Shown piece by piece: positions 37,103 to 47,194 of a stretch of DNA of 64,000 nt. Below the pieces are notes generated by a model. The model saw only the letters and a program-made list of their open reading frames with translations, was not told the origin of the DNA and searched no databases. How positions within the stretch are numbered: the stretch's first letter is position 1; each line of letters opens with the position of its first letter. This DNA is from Endozoicomonas numazuensis (lineage in GTDB: Bacteria; Pseudomonadota; Gammaproteobacteria; Pseudomonadales; Endozoicomonadaceae). The stretch covers positions 1,277,110 through 1,341,109 of the forward strand of contig NZ_JOKH01000001.1 in the NCBI RefSeq assembly GCF_000722635.1, in the 5' to 3' direction. The translations under genes and the position numbers were made by a program.

Positions 37103-37823
37103 CTTTCTGCTCCCTTGCCATGGCTTTCATGGCTGTTTCTCCCTGTTTAAAGAGTGCTTCCCTGTGAGAGTCAAAATAGCTCAGGGTTCGATAAACAGAT
37201 GCCACAACGGCCCTGGGTGTGATAGTGGCTCCCGTAAATTGATCAAACTGGCCGCCATCTCGCTTTACGCCCCAGTCTTCAGGTGCCGGGTCCAGAAGCG
37301 ATTTACCCCGGAATTGTAAAATCCAGTCAGAAACTTTGGTGTCTATTTTATCACCCAGTCCCGGCGTTTCCTTATGTTGGGTTGCTCTTACACCTGCGAG
37401 AGTTCCATCCGTGTAGATGCCAACCAGCAGTTCGATTTTTCCAGCGTAGCCATCCGGTGCAATGGCGGGGAGAATGACCGCAACGGGTTTACCCTCCTTG
37501 AACGCTACGTAGCCATACTTTTCGGAAGTTGTTGCCAGCAAATCATTGGCAGGCAGACTGATTCGGGTATCCAGAATACTATTGTCGTGTGTTTCATCCG
37601 GAAGAATTTCTTTCAGCGCCCGGGCTTCAAAAGCACGAATCTGGGCATGAATCTTCTCTTCTGTGAAAACAAATGTCAGGGCAATAAGACCTACGGTGAG
37701 AATGGCAAACAAACCCAGTGTCAGACTGTTGCGGACTATGCTGCTGGCCAGACCGGAAGAACGCTTCTTTTCTTCAGAAGAAGGCTGCTCTGGCTCATTT
37801 TGACTTTCTTTCGCTATGGGCAT
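37095..37823 (-). CDS. rnfG: Electron transport complex subunit RnfG (RsxG)
   Basis: RnfG is a single-span protein with a periplasmic domain carrying covalently bound FMN. The 242-residue protein has a ~30-residue polar N-terminus, one helix ([20 protein letters not shown]) and the FMN attachment motif [18 protein letters not shown] near the C-terminus (Thr in the xGAT pattern). The order rnfD-rnfG-rnfE is canonical. Confidence 0.96.
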   Translation of the reverse strand: MPIAKESQNEPEQPSSEEKKRSSGLASSIVRNSLTLGLFAILTVGLIALTFVFTEEKIHAQIRAFEARALKEILPDETHDNSILDTRISLPANDLLATTSEKYGYVAFKEGKPVAVILPAIAPDGYAGKIELLVGIYTDGTLAGVRATQHKETPGLGDKIDTKVSDWILQFRGKSLLDPAPEDWGVKRDGGQFDQFTGATITPRAVVASVYRTLSYFDSHREALFKQGETAMKAMAREQKDD

Positions 37824-37873
37824 TCGTCAGTCACTCATTTCGAATTCATTCACTCAGGGGCGTTCTATTTAGC

Positions 37874-38947
37874 TCAAGGCTGCTTTGGCAGACCCTTGTT
37901 AGGTTTTTTATGGCCATAGGTTCTGGGTTGGGTGTAATAATCAATCATGGGTGCAGCCATGTTCATTAGCAGGGTGGCAAAGGCGACACCGTCCGGATAT
38001 CCACCCCAGGCGCGAATAAGATAGACAAGTATCCCGATGCCAGCACCAAAGATAAGCTTACCTTTGTTACTGGTTGCACTGCTAACCGGGTCGGTAATAA
38101 TAAAAAAGGCTCCCAGCATGGTGGCACCACTGAATAAGTGGAATAAAGGAGAGCCATGGCTGCCTGATCCGGTTCCACCCCAGAACAAGGTAGACATCAC
38201 CAGTATTGCTCCCAGCATGCCAACAGGGGCATGCCAGGTGAAGACCTTTTTGTAAATCAGGAAAAGGCCGCCTGCCAGATACGCCATGTTAATCCACAGC
38301 CAGCCACGTCCGGCAAAATACTGCAGTGCAGGATCTACTGACCAGAGTTCTTTCATGGTTAATGATGAGTTCTCGCGAACAACATCCAGCGGAGTTGCCA
38401 TGCTGATGGCGTCAATGTTGATAGGTTGACCCAGCAGGGGAAATATTGTGAAAAGTGCATCGCTGAAACTTTTCACAGCCGTGTGCCCATCAGCACCTGT
38501 TTCTGAGCCAAGAGGTGGCAGCCATTGAGTCATTTCCTGGGGGAAGGAAATCAATAACAGTACATATCCCAGCATAGCGGGGTTAAACGGATTGTTACCC
38601 AGACCCCCATAGAGCTGTTTGCCAATAATAATCGCAAAAGAAACTCCTACCAGAGTCAGCCACCATGGGGCGAGGGGCGGCAGTGCCAGAGCCAGTAAAA
38701 CGGCAGTGACAATAGCCGAGCCATCAGATAAATAAAAGCTGATGGGGCGACGTCGTATATTAAGTATCAGGGCTTCAGAGCCCAGGGCAATCAACACGCA
38801 CCAGGCGAGATTGATCAAAGTCCCCCAGCCAAAGAAAACTGTCTGCATGGCCAAGCCTGGCACTGTGGCCAGGAGAACCAGTTTCATTACCTGCTGCGTG
38901 CGGTTAGGGCCGCGAGCATGAGGGGATGTCTGCCTTACCAGAGTCAT
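37874..38947 (-). CDS. rnfD: Electron transport complex subunit RnfD (RsxD)
   Basis: RnfD is an integral-membrane flavoprotein subunit. The 357-residue protein has about nine hydrophobic segments, the GGLGNNPFNPAMLGYVLLLI signature and the FMN-threonine region LFSGATMLGAFFIITDPVSS. It ends in a short basic tail (GHKKPNKGLPKQ). A 50-bp gap separates it from rnfG. Confidence 0.96.
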   Translation of the reverse strand: MTLVRQTSPHARGPNRTQQVMKLVLLATVPGLAMQTVFFGWGTLINLAWCVLIALGSEALILNIRRRPISFYLSDGSAIVTAVLLALALPPLAPWWLTLVGVSFAIIIGKQLYGGLGNNPFNPAMLGYVLLLISFPQEMTQWLPPLGSETGADGHTAVKSFSDALFTIFPLLGQPINIDAISMATPLDVVRENSSLTMKELWSVDPALQYFAGRGWLWINMAYLAGGLFLIYKKVFTWHAPVGMLGAILVMSTLFWGGTGSGSHGSPLFHLFSGATMLGAFFIITDPVSSATSNKGKLIFGAGIGILVYLIRAWGGYPDGVAFATLLMNMAAPMIDYYTQPRTYGHKKPNKGLPKQP

Positions 38948-38977
38948 CGTGAATTCCGACTGTTTATCAAATGAGAA

Positions 38978-41668
38978 TCAACCTGCCTGAGCGGCCAGCG
39001 CTTTTTCGGCTTCGGCTGCTTTGGTTTGTGCTTCAATCAGAGCTGCTTCCAGAGCACTGGTATCGCCTTCTGCGTTCTCCAGTGCCCGTTGTGCTTTCTT
39101 GACCGCTGCTCTGGCCATGGCGTTCTCGATTTTCAGTTTTTTGAGATCATCGCCGACTTGAATTTTGGCTGGAGACGAAGGTTTAGTCGCTTCAGGCTCT
39201 GTCACTGAGACTGATGGTTTACCTTGTTCCAGTTTTTCAAGCTTGCCACGACATTCGTCTACTTTTTCCTGAAGTGATGCGGTGTCATCTGAACCCGATT
39301 CCTGAGCTTTGACCCGTTCGCGCTGAGCTTTCTTCAGTGCAGCTTTGGCTATTGCCTGTTCGATCTTGAGTTTTTTATCGTCGGCAGGCTCAGGTTGCTT
39401 CGTCTGTTGGGTATCAGCAGAAGATATATCCGGTTTTGCAGATATCAGAGAGTCAACTTTCTTTTGGCTCTCTTCCACTGCCTTTTCCAGTGCAGATGTT
39501 TCTGGGCTGCCTTCCTCTCTGGCTTTATTCAAGGCTCGTTCTGCTTTCTTTAAAGCAGCCTTGGCCATTGCCTGCTCTACTTTAAGCTTTTTCTCATCAA
39601 CGGAAGGTTTGGCAGGTTTTTCTGTGGTGGTGCTAGCTAATGCATTGGCCAATGAGTCTGCTTTCTTACGGCACTCTTCCACCGCTTCCTTCAGTGCTTC
39701 AGTTTCTGAACTGCCTTCTTCAAGTGCGGATGCCAAAGCCCGTTCCGCTTTTTTCAATGCTGCTTTCGCCATCGCTGATTCTATTTTCAGTTTTTTGATG
39801 GCTTCAGCGTCCTGGGCCGTTTCTGTTTTAGGGGGGGCTGCGGACGCTGTTTCAAATTCTTTCTGTAATTTGGCAACCTGGTTTTCCAGCATGCTGACAT
39901 CAGCACTTAACTTGTCAGCATCGCCTTCTCCCGATTCCTGAGCCTGACTCAAGGCTCTGCGGGTTTTCTTCAGCTGGGCGTTGGCCAGAGACAGCTGGAT
40001 TTTAAGCTCTTTCTGATCTGCAGACAGTGCTGCTTTAGTGGACTTGTTACCGGCTGAACCTGCAGCAGCTTTTTTTGCCTTGGCTCTTTCAATAGCCGCT
40101 TGAACGGGGTCTATTGTTGTTCCTTTATTACCTGAAGACATTTTACCGGCCGAAGATTCTTTCTCTGCCTTTAGCTTGGCAGCGCGTTCAGCATTCGCCC
40201 GGCGCTTGGCTTCTTTTTCAGCTTGCTCTTTTTCCAGGCGGGCTTGTCGGTTTTCGTAACGGACTTTAGAGCGTTCAGCTTTGGCGTGTTTGGCTTCCTG
40301 AGTCCGGATTTCACCTTTGGAAGCCCGGTAGTATTGGACCAGTGGAATACTGCTGGGGCAGACGAAGGAGCATGCACCGCATTCAATACAGTCAAACAGA
40401 TTGTGGTGTTTCAGTTGTTCATGGTTTTCAGACTTTGCATGCCAGTAGAGCTGCTGAGGTAGCAAAGACGACGGACAGACTTCTGCACACATACCGCATC
40501 GAATACAGGCTTGGGCAGGCATGGCGGAAGGAAATTCTTCCTGTGTACCTGCTATCAGACAGTTGGTGGTTTTAGTGACGGGGACATCGAGTTCATTCAA
40601 TGTGAAACCCATCATAGGCCCACCCATAATGAGTGTTGCCAGCTGCTGATCGTTTGCGCCAGCAGAAGACAGCAGGTGTTGCGTAGGGGTGCCTAATAGC
40701 ACTTCAAGATTACCCGGGCGAGCCAGTGCTTCACCCGTCATGGTTGTGATTCTTGAAATCAGGGGTTTGCCATGTTGAACAGCATCATAAACAGCGACAG
40801 TTGTGCCCACGTTTTGAACTGCAATGCCGAGGTCCGAAGGGAGTTTGCCAGAAGGTACTTCGAGCCCTGTGAGTATCTGAATCAGCTGTTTTTCACCACC
40901 TGAAGGGTATTTGGTTGGGAAAACAACCACTTTCATCTGATGACTGTGGCTGTTTTGGGCAACGGCTTTCTTAACAGCAGCTATGGCTTCTGGCTTGTTA
41001 TCTTCAATACCTATCAGGCAGCGTTCGGCATTCAGGAGGTATTGTAAGATTCTGGCACCGGCCACCATACTGTCGGCACGTTCTCTCATGAGCATATCGT
41101 CTGCAGTGATATAGGGCTCACACTCGGTGCCATTCAGTATCAAGGTGTGTATTGGGCTTCTTGGAGACAGTTTCACGGCGGTAGGAAAACCTGCACCGCC
41201 CATGCCGGCAATACCCGATTGGCGAATATGTTCAATCAGTGTTGAAGGTTCTACAGAGGTGTAATCTCTTATTGGTTTAAGATCGCACCACTGGTCTTTT
41301 CCATCAGGGATTATTGTAATGCACTCGTCGTGCATGCCAGAAGGGTGAGGTATCGCTTCAGAACGGATTGCTGCAATGCTACCAGAGGTAGGGGCATGAA
41401 CAGGCACACTGACGAAACCGGTAGCTCTGGCAATCATCTGTCCTTTTAATACTTGTTGGCCAACAGTGACGACAGGTTCAGCAGGCGAGCCTGCATGTTG
41501 CGACAGAGGAAGAATTAATTTCTCTGGCATGGGGGCCGGTTTGATCGGCGTGCCAGTCGATTGATGTTTGTTTTCTTCTGGGTGAACACCACCGGTCAGT
41601 GGCCAGACTCGCTGTCTGGATTCAGTGATGTCCTTGAGAGGCAGGTTCATACGATCTGATGCGTTCAA
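38978..41668 (-). CDS. rnfC: Electron transport complex subunit RnfC (RsxC) with a long repetitive C-terminus
   Basis: RnfC is the peripheral NADH/ferredoxin-interacting subunit. In the 896-residue protein, residues 1 to ~450 are the conserved core: GGVHPEENK, the nucleotide-site [13 protein letters not shown], and two 4Fe-4S motifs [12 protein letters not shown] and [12 protein letters not shown]. Residues ~450-545 are a charged Lys/Glu/Ala linker. From ~548 to the end are five helical units of 50-70 residues, each starting around [20 protein letters not shown] and ending in a short helix before an acidic linker. The start overlaps the rnfB stop (ATGA). Confidence 0.96.
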   Translation of the reverse strand: MNASDRMNLPLKDITESRQRVWPLTGGVHPEENKHQSTGTPIKPAPMPEKLILPLSQHAGSPAEPVVTVGQQVLKGQMIARATGFVSVPVHAPTSGSIAAIRSEAIPHPSGMHDECITIIPDGKDQWCDLKPIRDYTSVEPSTLIEHIRQSGIAGMGGAGFPTAVKLSPRSPIHTLILNGTECEPYITADDMLMRERADSMVAGARILQYLLNAERCLIGIEDNKPEAIAAVKKAVAQNSHSHQMKVVVFPTKYPSGGEKQLIQILTGLEVPSGKLPSDLGIAVQNVGTTVAVYDAVQHGKPLISRITTMTGEALARPGNLEVLLGTPTQHLLSSAGANDQQLATLIMGGPMMGFTLNELDVPVTKTTNCLIAGTQEEFPSAMPAQACIRCGMCAEVCPSSLLPQQLYWHAKSENHEQLKHHNLFDCIECGACSFVCPSSIPLVQYYRASKGEIRTQEAKHAKAERSKVRYENRQARLEKEQAEKEAKRRANAERAAKLKAEKESSAGKMSSGNKGTTIDPVQAAIERAKAKKAAAGSAGNKSTKAALSADQKELKIQLSLANAQLKKTRRALSQAQESGEGDADKLSADVSMLENQVAKLQKEFETASAAPPKTETAQDAEAIKKLKIESAMAKAALKKAERALASALEEGSSETEALKEAVEECRKKADSLANALASTTTEKPAKPSVDEKKLKVEQAMAKAALKKAERALNKAREEGSPETSALEKAVEESQKKVDSLISAKPDISSADTQQTKQPEPADDKKLKIEQAIAKAALKKAQRERVKAQESGSDDTASLQEKVDECRGKLEKLEQGKPSVSVTEPEATKPSSPAKIQVGDDLKKLKIENAMARAAVKKAQRALENAEGDTSALEAALIEAQTKAAEAEKALAAQAG

Positions 41669-42252
41669 ACTGTTTGCCCTCTCATATCAGTGGCGATCAG
41701 GCCGGGTGCTTCTTCCTTGGAGGGCAAGGTCCAGCTCCAGGTACGGGTTGTTCTTTCTATGGCAATCATGTCAATACAGTCAACAGGACAGGGTTCAACA
41801 CAAAGATCACAGCCTGTGCACTCATCTTTCATGACCGTGTGCATCTGTTTGGCAGCGCCGAGAATGGCATCGACCGGGCAAGCCTGAAGACACTTGGTAC
41901 AGCCGATGCATTCATCTTCACGAATATAAGCGACCATGGGAGGCTTTTCAGCGCCGTGCTCTTCGTCCAGAGGTTCTGGCTCCACGTCCAGTAAATCAGC
42001 CAGCTCATTAATGGTTGACTGGCCTCCGGGCGGGCAGCGGTTAATAGACTCTCCGCTGACAATGGCTTCTGCATAAGGACGACAGCCCGGAAAACCACAC
42101 TGACCACACTGGGTCTGGGGCAATAATTCATTTACCTGATCAATGATAGGGTTGCCCTCGACCTTAAAGCGGACGCTGGCAAAGCCCAGTATTGCACCAA
42201 AGGCCAGGGCCAGTATCAGCAGGGCAACAATGGCGAAGAAGACGATTTCCAT
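41665..42252 (-). CDS. rnfB: Electron transport complex subunit RnfB (RsxB)
   Basis: RnfB is the ferredoxin-like electron carrier of the complex. The 195-residue protein has an N-terminal helix ([20 protein letters not shown]), the 4Fe-4S motif [20 protein letters not shown] of the Rnf/NqrF type, and two classic ferredoxin motifs [16 protein letters not shown] and [16 protein letters not shown]. It lies 20 bp after rnfA. Confidence 0.97.
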   Translation of the reverse strand: MEIVFFAIVALLILALAFGAILGFASVRFKVEGNPIIDQVNELLPQTQCGQCGFPGCRPYAEAIVSGESINRCPPGGQSTINELADLLDVEPEPLDEEHGAEKPPMVAYIREDECIGCTKCLQACPVDAILGAAKQMHTVMKDECTGCDLCVEPCPVDCIDMIAIERTTRTWSWTLPSKEEAPGLIATDMRGQTV

Positions 42253-42271
42253 AATCCTTATCAGGTCTCCC

Positions 42272-42865
42272 TTACAGTTTGATCAGACCGGTGAAGCCCA
42301 TAAAGGCCAGTGACATCAGGCCAGCACTGATCATGCCGATGGCAGCTCCTCTGAAAGGAGTAGGAACATCGGCAGCAGCAATGCGTTCACGCATGGCAGA
42401 AAATAAAACAAGTACCAGTGAGAAACCGGCAGCAGCCCCAAAACCATAGGTGGCAGAATCGACCAGAGAGCTGTTCAGTCGGTTGCTGTTCAAGAGAGCA
42501 ACACCCAACACAGCACAATTACTGGTAATCAGCGGAAGGAATACGCCGAGGACTCGGTGGAGCAGGGGGCTGACTTTCCTGACCACCATTTCGGTAAACT
42601 GAACCACAACTGCGATAACAAGAATGAAGGCAATTGTTTTCAGGAACTCCAGGCCCAGTGGAATGAGCAGGTACTGGTAGGTCAGGTAACTGCATATAGA
42701 AGCAAGAGTGAGTACAAACGTGGTAGCCAGAGACATTCCCATGGCCGACTCCAGTTTGTTGGAGACACCCATAAACGGACAGAGGCCCAGAAACTGTACC
42801 AGTACAAAGTTGTTGACCAGGATGGCACTGATCATGATCAGTACCAGTTCGCTCATCTGTTCCAT
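42272..42865 (-). CDS. rnfA: Electron transport complex subunit RnfA (RsxA)
   Basis: RnfA is an integral-membrane subunit, homologous to and paired with RnfE. I chose the ATG at 42865 ([11 protein letters not shown], 197 aa), with GGTAGAG just before it. MSELVLI (42856) is equally possible, and the frame upstream to 42922 is longer than the family. [20 protein letters not shown] and [15 protein letters not shown] are family hallmarks, with six hydrophobic helices. It is the first gene of rnfABCDGE. Confidence 0.95.
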   Translation of the reverse strand: MEQMSELVLIMISAILVNNFVLVQFLGLCPFMGVSNKLESAMGMSLATTFVLTLASICSYLTYQYLLIPLGLEFLKTIAFILVIAVVVQFTEMVVRKVSPLLHRVLGVFLPLITSNCAVLGVALLNSNRLNSSLVDSATYGFGAAAGFSLVLVLFSAMRERIAAADVPTPFRGAAIGMISAGLMSLAFMGFTGLIKL

Positions 42866-42922
42866 TTTGACTCTACCGAGAGTGTGTTCGAGGGCAGGCT
42901 GACCGTTGAATGCCCTGTTCAA

Positions 42923-43228
42923 TGATCAGCAGTGTCAATACCCGAATATGACCGTCAAGTATATATGCCAGAAAAACACAGTTAAATGGCCTTTAAAGAT
43001 CTAAAAGGAATAAATATAAAACTGCTCATGCGCTTACTTGAGCTACGAAAACCAGCCTAGAGAAACAGGGTGGACTTTTCTGGCCACATTTATTGCGAAA
43101 AACGGCGGGATTATAGCGGGATTGGAACGCTGATGCATTGTGGAAATCCATAGCTCGAATATAGAAGCTATTGCAATCAGGTCGTCAGAGAAGAAAGGGG
43201 ACAGTGTGGAAAAACTATCCCGGCTAAT
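42923..43228. other. 306-bp region upstream of rnfA
   Basis: It lies between the rnfA start region and the marR stop, both on the minus strand, and should contain the rnf operon promoter. I see no convincing gene, terminator or repeat; the short plus-strand frame at 43140-43463 is antisense to marR. Confidence 0.4.
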
Positions 43229-43810
43229 TCAGGCGTTGTTACTTTCGTTATTGAGGCGGGACAGTAGATCCTGCCCATTACCCAGCAATGAAGAAATCAG
43301 GTTTCGCAAGTCATCTAATTCCAGGGATGAAAGGCGTCCAAATACTTGCTCATTGTATTGCTCCAGTTCCAGCAGGGTTGCATCGATCTTGCATTTCCCA
43401 CTCCTTGTCAGGCGGAGCAGAACGCTTCTGCGGTCTTTGGGATTGGTGGCTTTCAGTATGTAGCCGGCTTCAACCAGCTTGTTAACTTCTACAGTGATGA
43501 AGGCACCAGAGACATTCAGCATGGAGGCTACATCTCTGACGTTGACGCCTCTGGTATTATTGGGTTCAGCCAGTGCCAGAAGAATATTCAGCTGTGGAGT
43601 ACTCAGCCCGACTTTTTCAGCCATAATTTTTTTGATTGAAGTGACTGTCGAGGAGAGCTGGTCAAGATTTCGCAGCAGATTCTGATATTGGCAGGGGCGT
43701 GTATCTGCCAATTCCGGGGATGCCGGTGGCATGTCGGAGAAAGGAGATTCTGAGATCAGCGCGGCGCCAAAAGGTGCCTTGCCTGCTATAAAAGGGTTGA
43801 ATTTTGCCAT
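43229..43810 (-). CDS. MarR-family transcriptional regulator
   Basis: The 193-residue protein has a ~45-residue N-terminal extension followed by a MarR winged helix: STPQLNILLALAEPNNTRGV, the recognition region VASMLNVSGAFITVEVNKL, and the wing NPKDRRSVLLRLTRSGK with the conserved DRR. The C-terminal helix supports dimerisation. MarR proteins repress nearby or own promoters and respond to small aromatic or oxidant signals; the target is not evident. It ends about 360 bp upstream of the rnfA start. Confidence 0.9.
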   Translation of the reverse strand: MAKFNPFIAGKAPFGAALISESPFSDMPPASPELADTRPCQYQNLLRNLDQLSSTVTSIKKIMAEKVGLSTPQLNILLALAEPNNTRGVNVRDVASMLNVSGAFITVEVNKLVEAGYILKATNPKDRRSVLLRLTRSGKCKIDATLLELEQYNEQVFGRLSSLELDDLRNLISSLLGNGQDLLSRLNNESNNA

Positions 43811-43867
43811 AACAACCTGACTGTCTTTTCATCGTTATTTTTAATATGAAAATTCCAGAGGCCTTCG

Positions 43868-43981
43868 CCAGGAGGCTGTCGGACTTAAGGCTGATTCGGG
43901 CTGAAATCCAGAGCTGTTTAAGGCTGAAGCCTAACGCTACTGAATGTCATGCTCGAAAGCTTACGTCCAAAAGGTTCCTGG
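43868..43981. repeat. Family 1 variant, 114-bp shortened copy
   Basis: It starts CCAGGAGGCTGTCGGACTTA and ends with a decayed complement (GAAAGCTTACGTCC...TTCCTGG), the same variant ends as copy C at 19413. TGAAATCCAGA and CTACTGAATGTCATGCTCGA match internal parts of the 168-bp element, but the central TTAAATAGGTCAAC hairpin is missing. The 96-codon frame across it (43846-44136) is probably not a gene. Confidence 0.7.
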
Positions 43982-44394
43982 TCTGGCAGGCTTCTGGAGT
44001 GCCGCAGGCAAAGAAAGAACATTCCTTTCGCTCATGGCTGCCTATTGAAGATGCCTTACGGATTTTAAAAGAATGTGAACAGGCTATCGTTCTGGTGAAC
44101 TTAATGCTTAAGTCCTATTCTCGATCAGATTCGTGAGTCCGGCATTCGTTCATGGCTAATCGACTGAGGATAACAATGATAGGCTGGATTGACTATGTGT
44201 GCAGGGGAAAAAGGCACTGAAAGTGCCCATAATTGAGCAATAAAATGGTGCGTGTGCACTTTAGTGGTGAGATTTGGCTGTTTTTGATGATTTAAATGCC
44301 AAAGTAGACACTTCTCATTTTGTACTAAAAGTATTAAGTTAGCGATCCGCGACTCTATCAGCTACTGGCTGGCAATCCCCTCTCAGGATCCAAG
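43982..44394. other. 413-bp region without a clear gene
   Basis: It follows the shortened repeat. A small hairpin GGCACT-GAA-AGTGCC at 44213-44227 has an A-run before it, so it would terminate minus-strand transcripts. No gene is recognised. The promoter of the acyltransferase gene at 44395 is expected at the right end. Confidence 0.4.
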
Positions 44395-44928
44395 ATGTAC
44401 ACTCTGAAAGACTATTTTCAAGCTGAGATTATCAAGAAGCCAAACAAGAAATTTTCTTGGCTCACTGTCGTTAGAAGAGCCCTGCGCAGCAGAAGATATA
44501 ACTTTCTGTTTTGGTTTCGTATTGCCGACAAACTATATAACAGTGATAGCAGTTTCAAAAAATCCATAGCTCGGAAAATTAATAAACGACTAATGAACCG
44601 GTATTCAGTAGAAATAATGCTGGGAGCTAAAATAGATTTGGGCTTAAGTGTAGGTCATGCCTGTGGCGTTGTGGTTACCAGTAATGTTCGAATAGGGAAG
44701 AATTTTACGATTTTACAGAATTCTACTGTGGGGTCGGATGGGAAGTGTGATGAACCGATTATCATTGGAAATAATGTTTCCATAGGCGCTAATTCATGCA
44801 TTATTGGAACAGGTATTACTATTGGAGACAATGTCAAACTAGGGGCTATGAGCTTTGTGAACAAGGATATACCCAGCAACTCCACTTATATTACAAAAAA
44901 GCAGAATGTCATTATTCCTTGTGATTGA
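44395..44928 (+). CDS. Hexapeptide-repeat acyltransferase (serine acetyltransferase / LPS O-acetyltransferase-like)
   Basis: The 177-residue protein has an N-terminal basic helical region (SWLTVVRRALRSRRYNFLFW) and then a left-handed beta-helix of isoleucine-rich hexapeptides (IDLGLSVGHACGVVVTSNVRIGK split over turns; IGNNVSIGANSCIIGTGITI; IGDNVKLGAMSFV). The layout matches small CysE-like transferases in surface-polysaccharide loci. The GHACG segment replaces the usual active-site His pattern of CysE. It lacks the CysE N-terminal domain, so acetylation of a sugar is more likely than cysteine synthesis. The composition is AT-richer than its neighbours. Confidence 0.82.
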   Translation: MYTLKDYFQAEIIKKPNKKFSWLTVVRRALRSRRYNFLFWFRIADKLYNSDSSFKKSIARKINKRLMNRYSVEIMLGAKIDLGLSVGHACGVVVTSNVRIGKNFTILQNSTVGSDGKCDEPIIIGNNVSIGANSCIIGTGITIGDNVKLGAMSFVNKDIPSNSTYITKKQNVIIPCD

Positions 44929-45013
44929 GAGTAGTGCCTGAAGCTTCTTTTAATCAATTGTTGTTGTCTCACAAGCTGGTACAGGTTAACTCTGCCAATG
45001 TTGTCGGGTTTAT

Positions 45014-45640
45014 TTATTCCCATAGGGGGTGTTTGGCCATAATCTGTAAAAACAGCTCAGATTCAATAAAACTTGTCAGCCATTTTTGAACGCCCTTGTA
45101 AGAGGTTGAATAGAACCAGTCTCGGTCTACATGGGCGAATTGTCGTATAAAGGGGACAATAGCCATATCTGCCAGAGTCACTTTTTGCCCCATTAAATAG
45201 TTCTGATGGCTGAGCTTGCTATTCAGCAACTCAATGAATAGCTCTCCCTGGCTACGATAATATTCCATGGGATGCTCAGGGTGTCGATCCGCGTATTTAT
45301 AACGATCCAGCTGCGGCTTGAAATCAAAATCACTTTTTTGGATCAACGCCATGATTTCAGTTTTGTCAGCTGAGTTCTCAGGTACCCAGTGCTGAGGATC
45401 ATTGACAGCAAGAGCCCAGAGCATGATGTCCAGGCTTTCATCAATGACCTTGCCTTCAGGAAGTATCAGAACAGGAACGGTGCCTTTTGGAGAGGCTGAA
45501 AGCATGGACTGAGGCTTGTTTCTCAGGATTATCTCTCGGTGCTCGAGAGAAATCTCAGCATATGTCAGAGCCAGTCTTGCACGCATGGCGTAAGGGCATC
45601 GACGAAAAGAGTAAAGAATAGGCTGATTGTTGTCGTTCAC
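45014..45640 (-). CDS. Glutathione S-transferase family protein
   Basis: The 208-residue protein starts with the thioredoxin-like domain (ILYSFRRCPYAMRARLALTY) with a Cys in the CPYA position, typical of omega/beta-like GSTs that do thiol transfer. SPKGTVPVLILPEGKVIDES contains the cis-Pro and the gamma-glutamyl site. The helical C-terminal domain has YLMGQKVTLADMAIVPFIRQ. The substrate is unknown. Confidence 0.9.
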   Translation of the reverse strand: MNDNNQPILYSFRRCPYAMRARLALTYAEISLEHREIILRNKPQSMLSASPKGTVPVLILPEGKVIDESLDIMLWALAVNDPQHWVPENSADKTEIMALIQKSDFDFKPQLDRYKYADRHPEHPMEYYRSQGELFIELLNSKLSHQNYLMGQKVTLADMAIVPFIRQFAHVDRDWFYSTSYKGVQKWLTSFIESELFLQIMAKHPLWE

Positions 45641-45801
45641 TGAGGTTCTCTGTTGTGAGAGTGCTGAAAGTGATCTGCAGCACTCATCTTTCCTGATGCT
45701 TATGGCTGTTTCAGGGATTTTGCACGAACCTGTTCAGGTTGGCCAGCTTCTGTGCTCATGGTCGATGACGAAATGATGGCTGTGTTCGACCGGTAGCTGC
45801 T

Positions 45802-46630
45802 TCAGATCCGGTGCGCGTGAGTGTGCGTCAGCACCTCAGGGTCAGGGTTTGGGTAAGTCAGGCTGGCATATATGATACCTGCGATGACGATCGTTGCCAT
45901 GAGCAGGTAGGAAGCGGATAAGCCTAAGGTTGTACTGCTCCAGCCTGCCAGCAGGTAAGTTAAAAGCCAGCAGATGTGGGACAAGGAAAAATTAGCCGCA
46001 AAGTAAGCAGCCTCCTAGGCAGGCAGGAGCGGTTCACCAGGGCTCTGGCAGGTGTCTGAATAAACGACAATTCCATACCCATCATCAAGCAGGTCAGCAG
46101 GAATAAAGGCCAACTCGGTTCTGTTGATCCGGTGATGAGAGCCAGAGCGATGAAACCGCCCCCTGCAAGTATGGCTGATCGGGCAGGCATTTTTTTCAGC
46201 CAACCGGGAAGCTTCAGAGCAATCAGCATTGAACCTAAACCTGCAACCGACATGGCCAAAGTTGTTTCCTGCTCACCGCCTTTCAGGCTCTCTTTAACAT
46301 ATACCCATCGCCTTTCAAGATGCTACGTTGTTGCCAGCGTTCGCTCACCCTGATCACCTACTACTTGTAAGCTCACAGGGCTTCGCTCACTTGTCGCCTG
46401 GTAGCATCTTGAAATCCAATGGGTATAGACAGCCGTGTTAACGATCAGCATGGCACTGCCACTGGCTACGGCAAAATAAGCGCCCCATAAAGCTCTGAGT
46501 CTGGGGGGTTTCAGGTAGGAACTGAGGCCAAAGTGAAGATTATTAATTATTCCTTTCTGTCGTTTGGATTCCAGATCATAAGCCATTCGACTCCAGGAAA
46601 GGGCTTTCATGTAGTCATCCCGATCAGCAA
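45802..46630 (-). pseudogene. MFS transporter remnant broken by deletion, insertion and frameshift
   Basis: Three minus-strand fragments belong to one major-facilitator protein. (1) 46428 to ~46630 encodes MAYDLESKRQKGIINNLHFG... to SGSAMLIVNTAV. (2) 46019-46299 continues YVKESLKGGEQETTLAMSVA through the membrane segments to ARALVNRSCLP. (3) 45802 to ~46007 reads AAYFAANFSLSHICWLLTYL to a His-containing tail (LTHTHAHRI). Between 1 and 2 lies a 128-bp palindrome at a TA site; removing it restores the frame exactly. Between 2 and 3 is a frameshift beside CAGCCTCCTAG (46008-46018), the end of the Family 1 repeat. The N-terminal half is deleted at the junction with the SDR remnant. Confidence 0.88.
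46300..46427. repeat. Family 3: 128-bp TATACCC-ended palindromic element
   Basis: It begins TATACCCATCGCCTTTCAAG (46300) and ends CTTGAAATCCAATGGGTATA (to 46427). Inverted repeats of about 28 bp with a few mismatches include GATGCTAC/GTAGCATC. Inside is a second imperfect repeat (GCGTTCGCTCACCCTG / CAGGGCTTCGCTCAC-like). The flanking TA is duplicated, and the MFS frame resumes if the element and one TA are removed. The layout resembles TATACCC-ended palindromes I recall from enterobacterial genomes. Confidence 0.82.
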
Positions 46631-47074
46631 GATCCTGCCGAGTGGGGCCGAATGATCAGCGTTAATATTAATGGTGTGCTCAACGGTCTTGGAGAGTTTA
46701 TTGGCAAAATGAAAAAGCGTAAGGGCGGAACTGTTATTAACCTGAGCTCCATTGCCGGTGTTAAGGGCTTTCCAAATCATATGGCTTATTGTGGCACTAA
46801 ATTTGCCGTACATGGTGTGTCTGAAACCTTGCGTGAAGAAGTGGCCGATGACAACGTGAGAGTGATTACTGTTGCGCCCGGTGTTGTGGGAACTGAACTG
46901 TTGAGCCACACTGCGTCAAATGACATCAAGGATGGGTATGAATCCTGGAAAGACCGAATGGGTGGGGTGATTCATCCTGAAGATATTGCCAGTTGTGTGA
47001 GCTTTGCTTACAACCAACCACAGAATGTCTGTGTGCGTGAGATCGTTGTCTCTGCTACTCGTCAACAGCCTTAA
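46622..47074 (+). pseudogene. Short-chain dehydrogenase/reductase (SDR), 5'-truncated
   Basis: The frame retains the central and C-terminal SDR core: EWGRMISVNINGVLNG, TVINLSSIAGVKG (active-site Ser), the YxxxK in MAYCGTKFAVHGVSE and VRVITVAPGVVGTEL. The N-terminal half with the GxxxGxG NAD(P)-binding motif is missing. The frame reads back to about 46622 and there meets the truncated end of the divergent MFS fragment, so one deletion probably removed both 5' ends. A 140-codon ORF from ATG 46652 could still be translated but would not bind cofactor. Confidence 0.8.
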
Positions 47075-47082
47075 AGCTTTCA

Positions 47083-47113
47083 GGGCAGGTCGGTACATAG
47101 TCCTGCCCTTTTT
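47083..47113 (+). terminator. Intrinsic terminator after the SDR remnant
   Basis: GGGCAGG (47083-47089) pairs with CCTGCCC (47102-47108), followed by TTTTT. It lies 9 bp past the SDR stop. Confidence 0.88.
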
Positions 47114-47194
47114 ATTTATTATGAAAAGACAGCTCTCAGCCTTTGCAGCAATTGTGAGGTTTTGGGATAAGCTGCCTCTTCCGTTTATGGCTGT

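Noticed and set aside
43846-44136. 96-codon plus-strand ORF
   Set aside because: Most of it lies within the shortened palindromic repeat at 43868-43981, and its translation matches nothing. It is likely chance.
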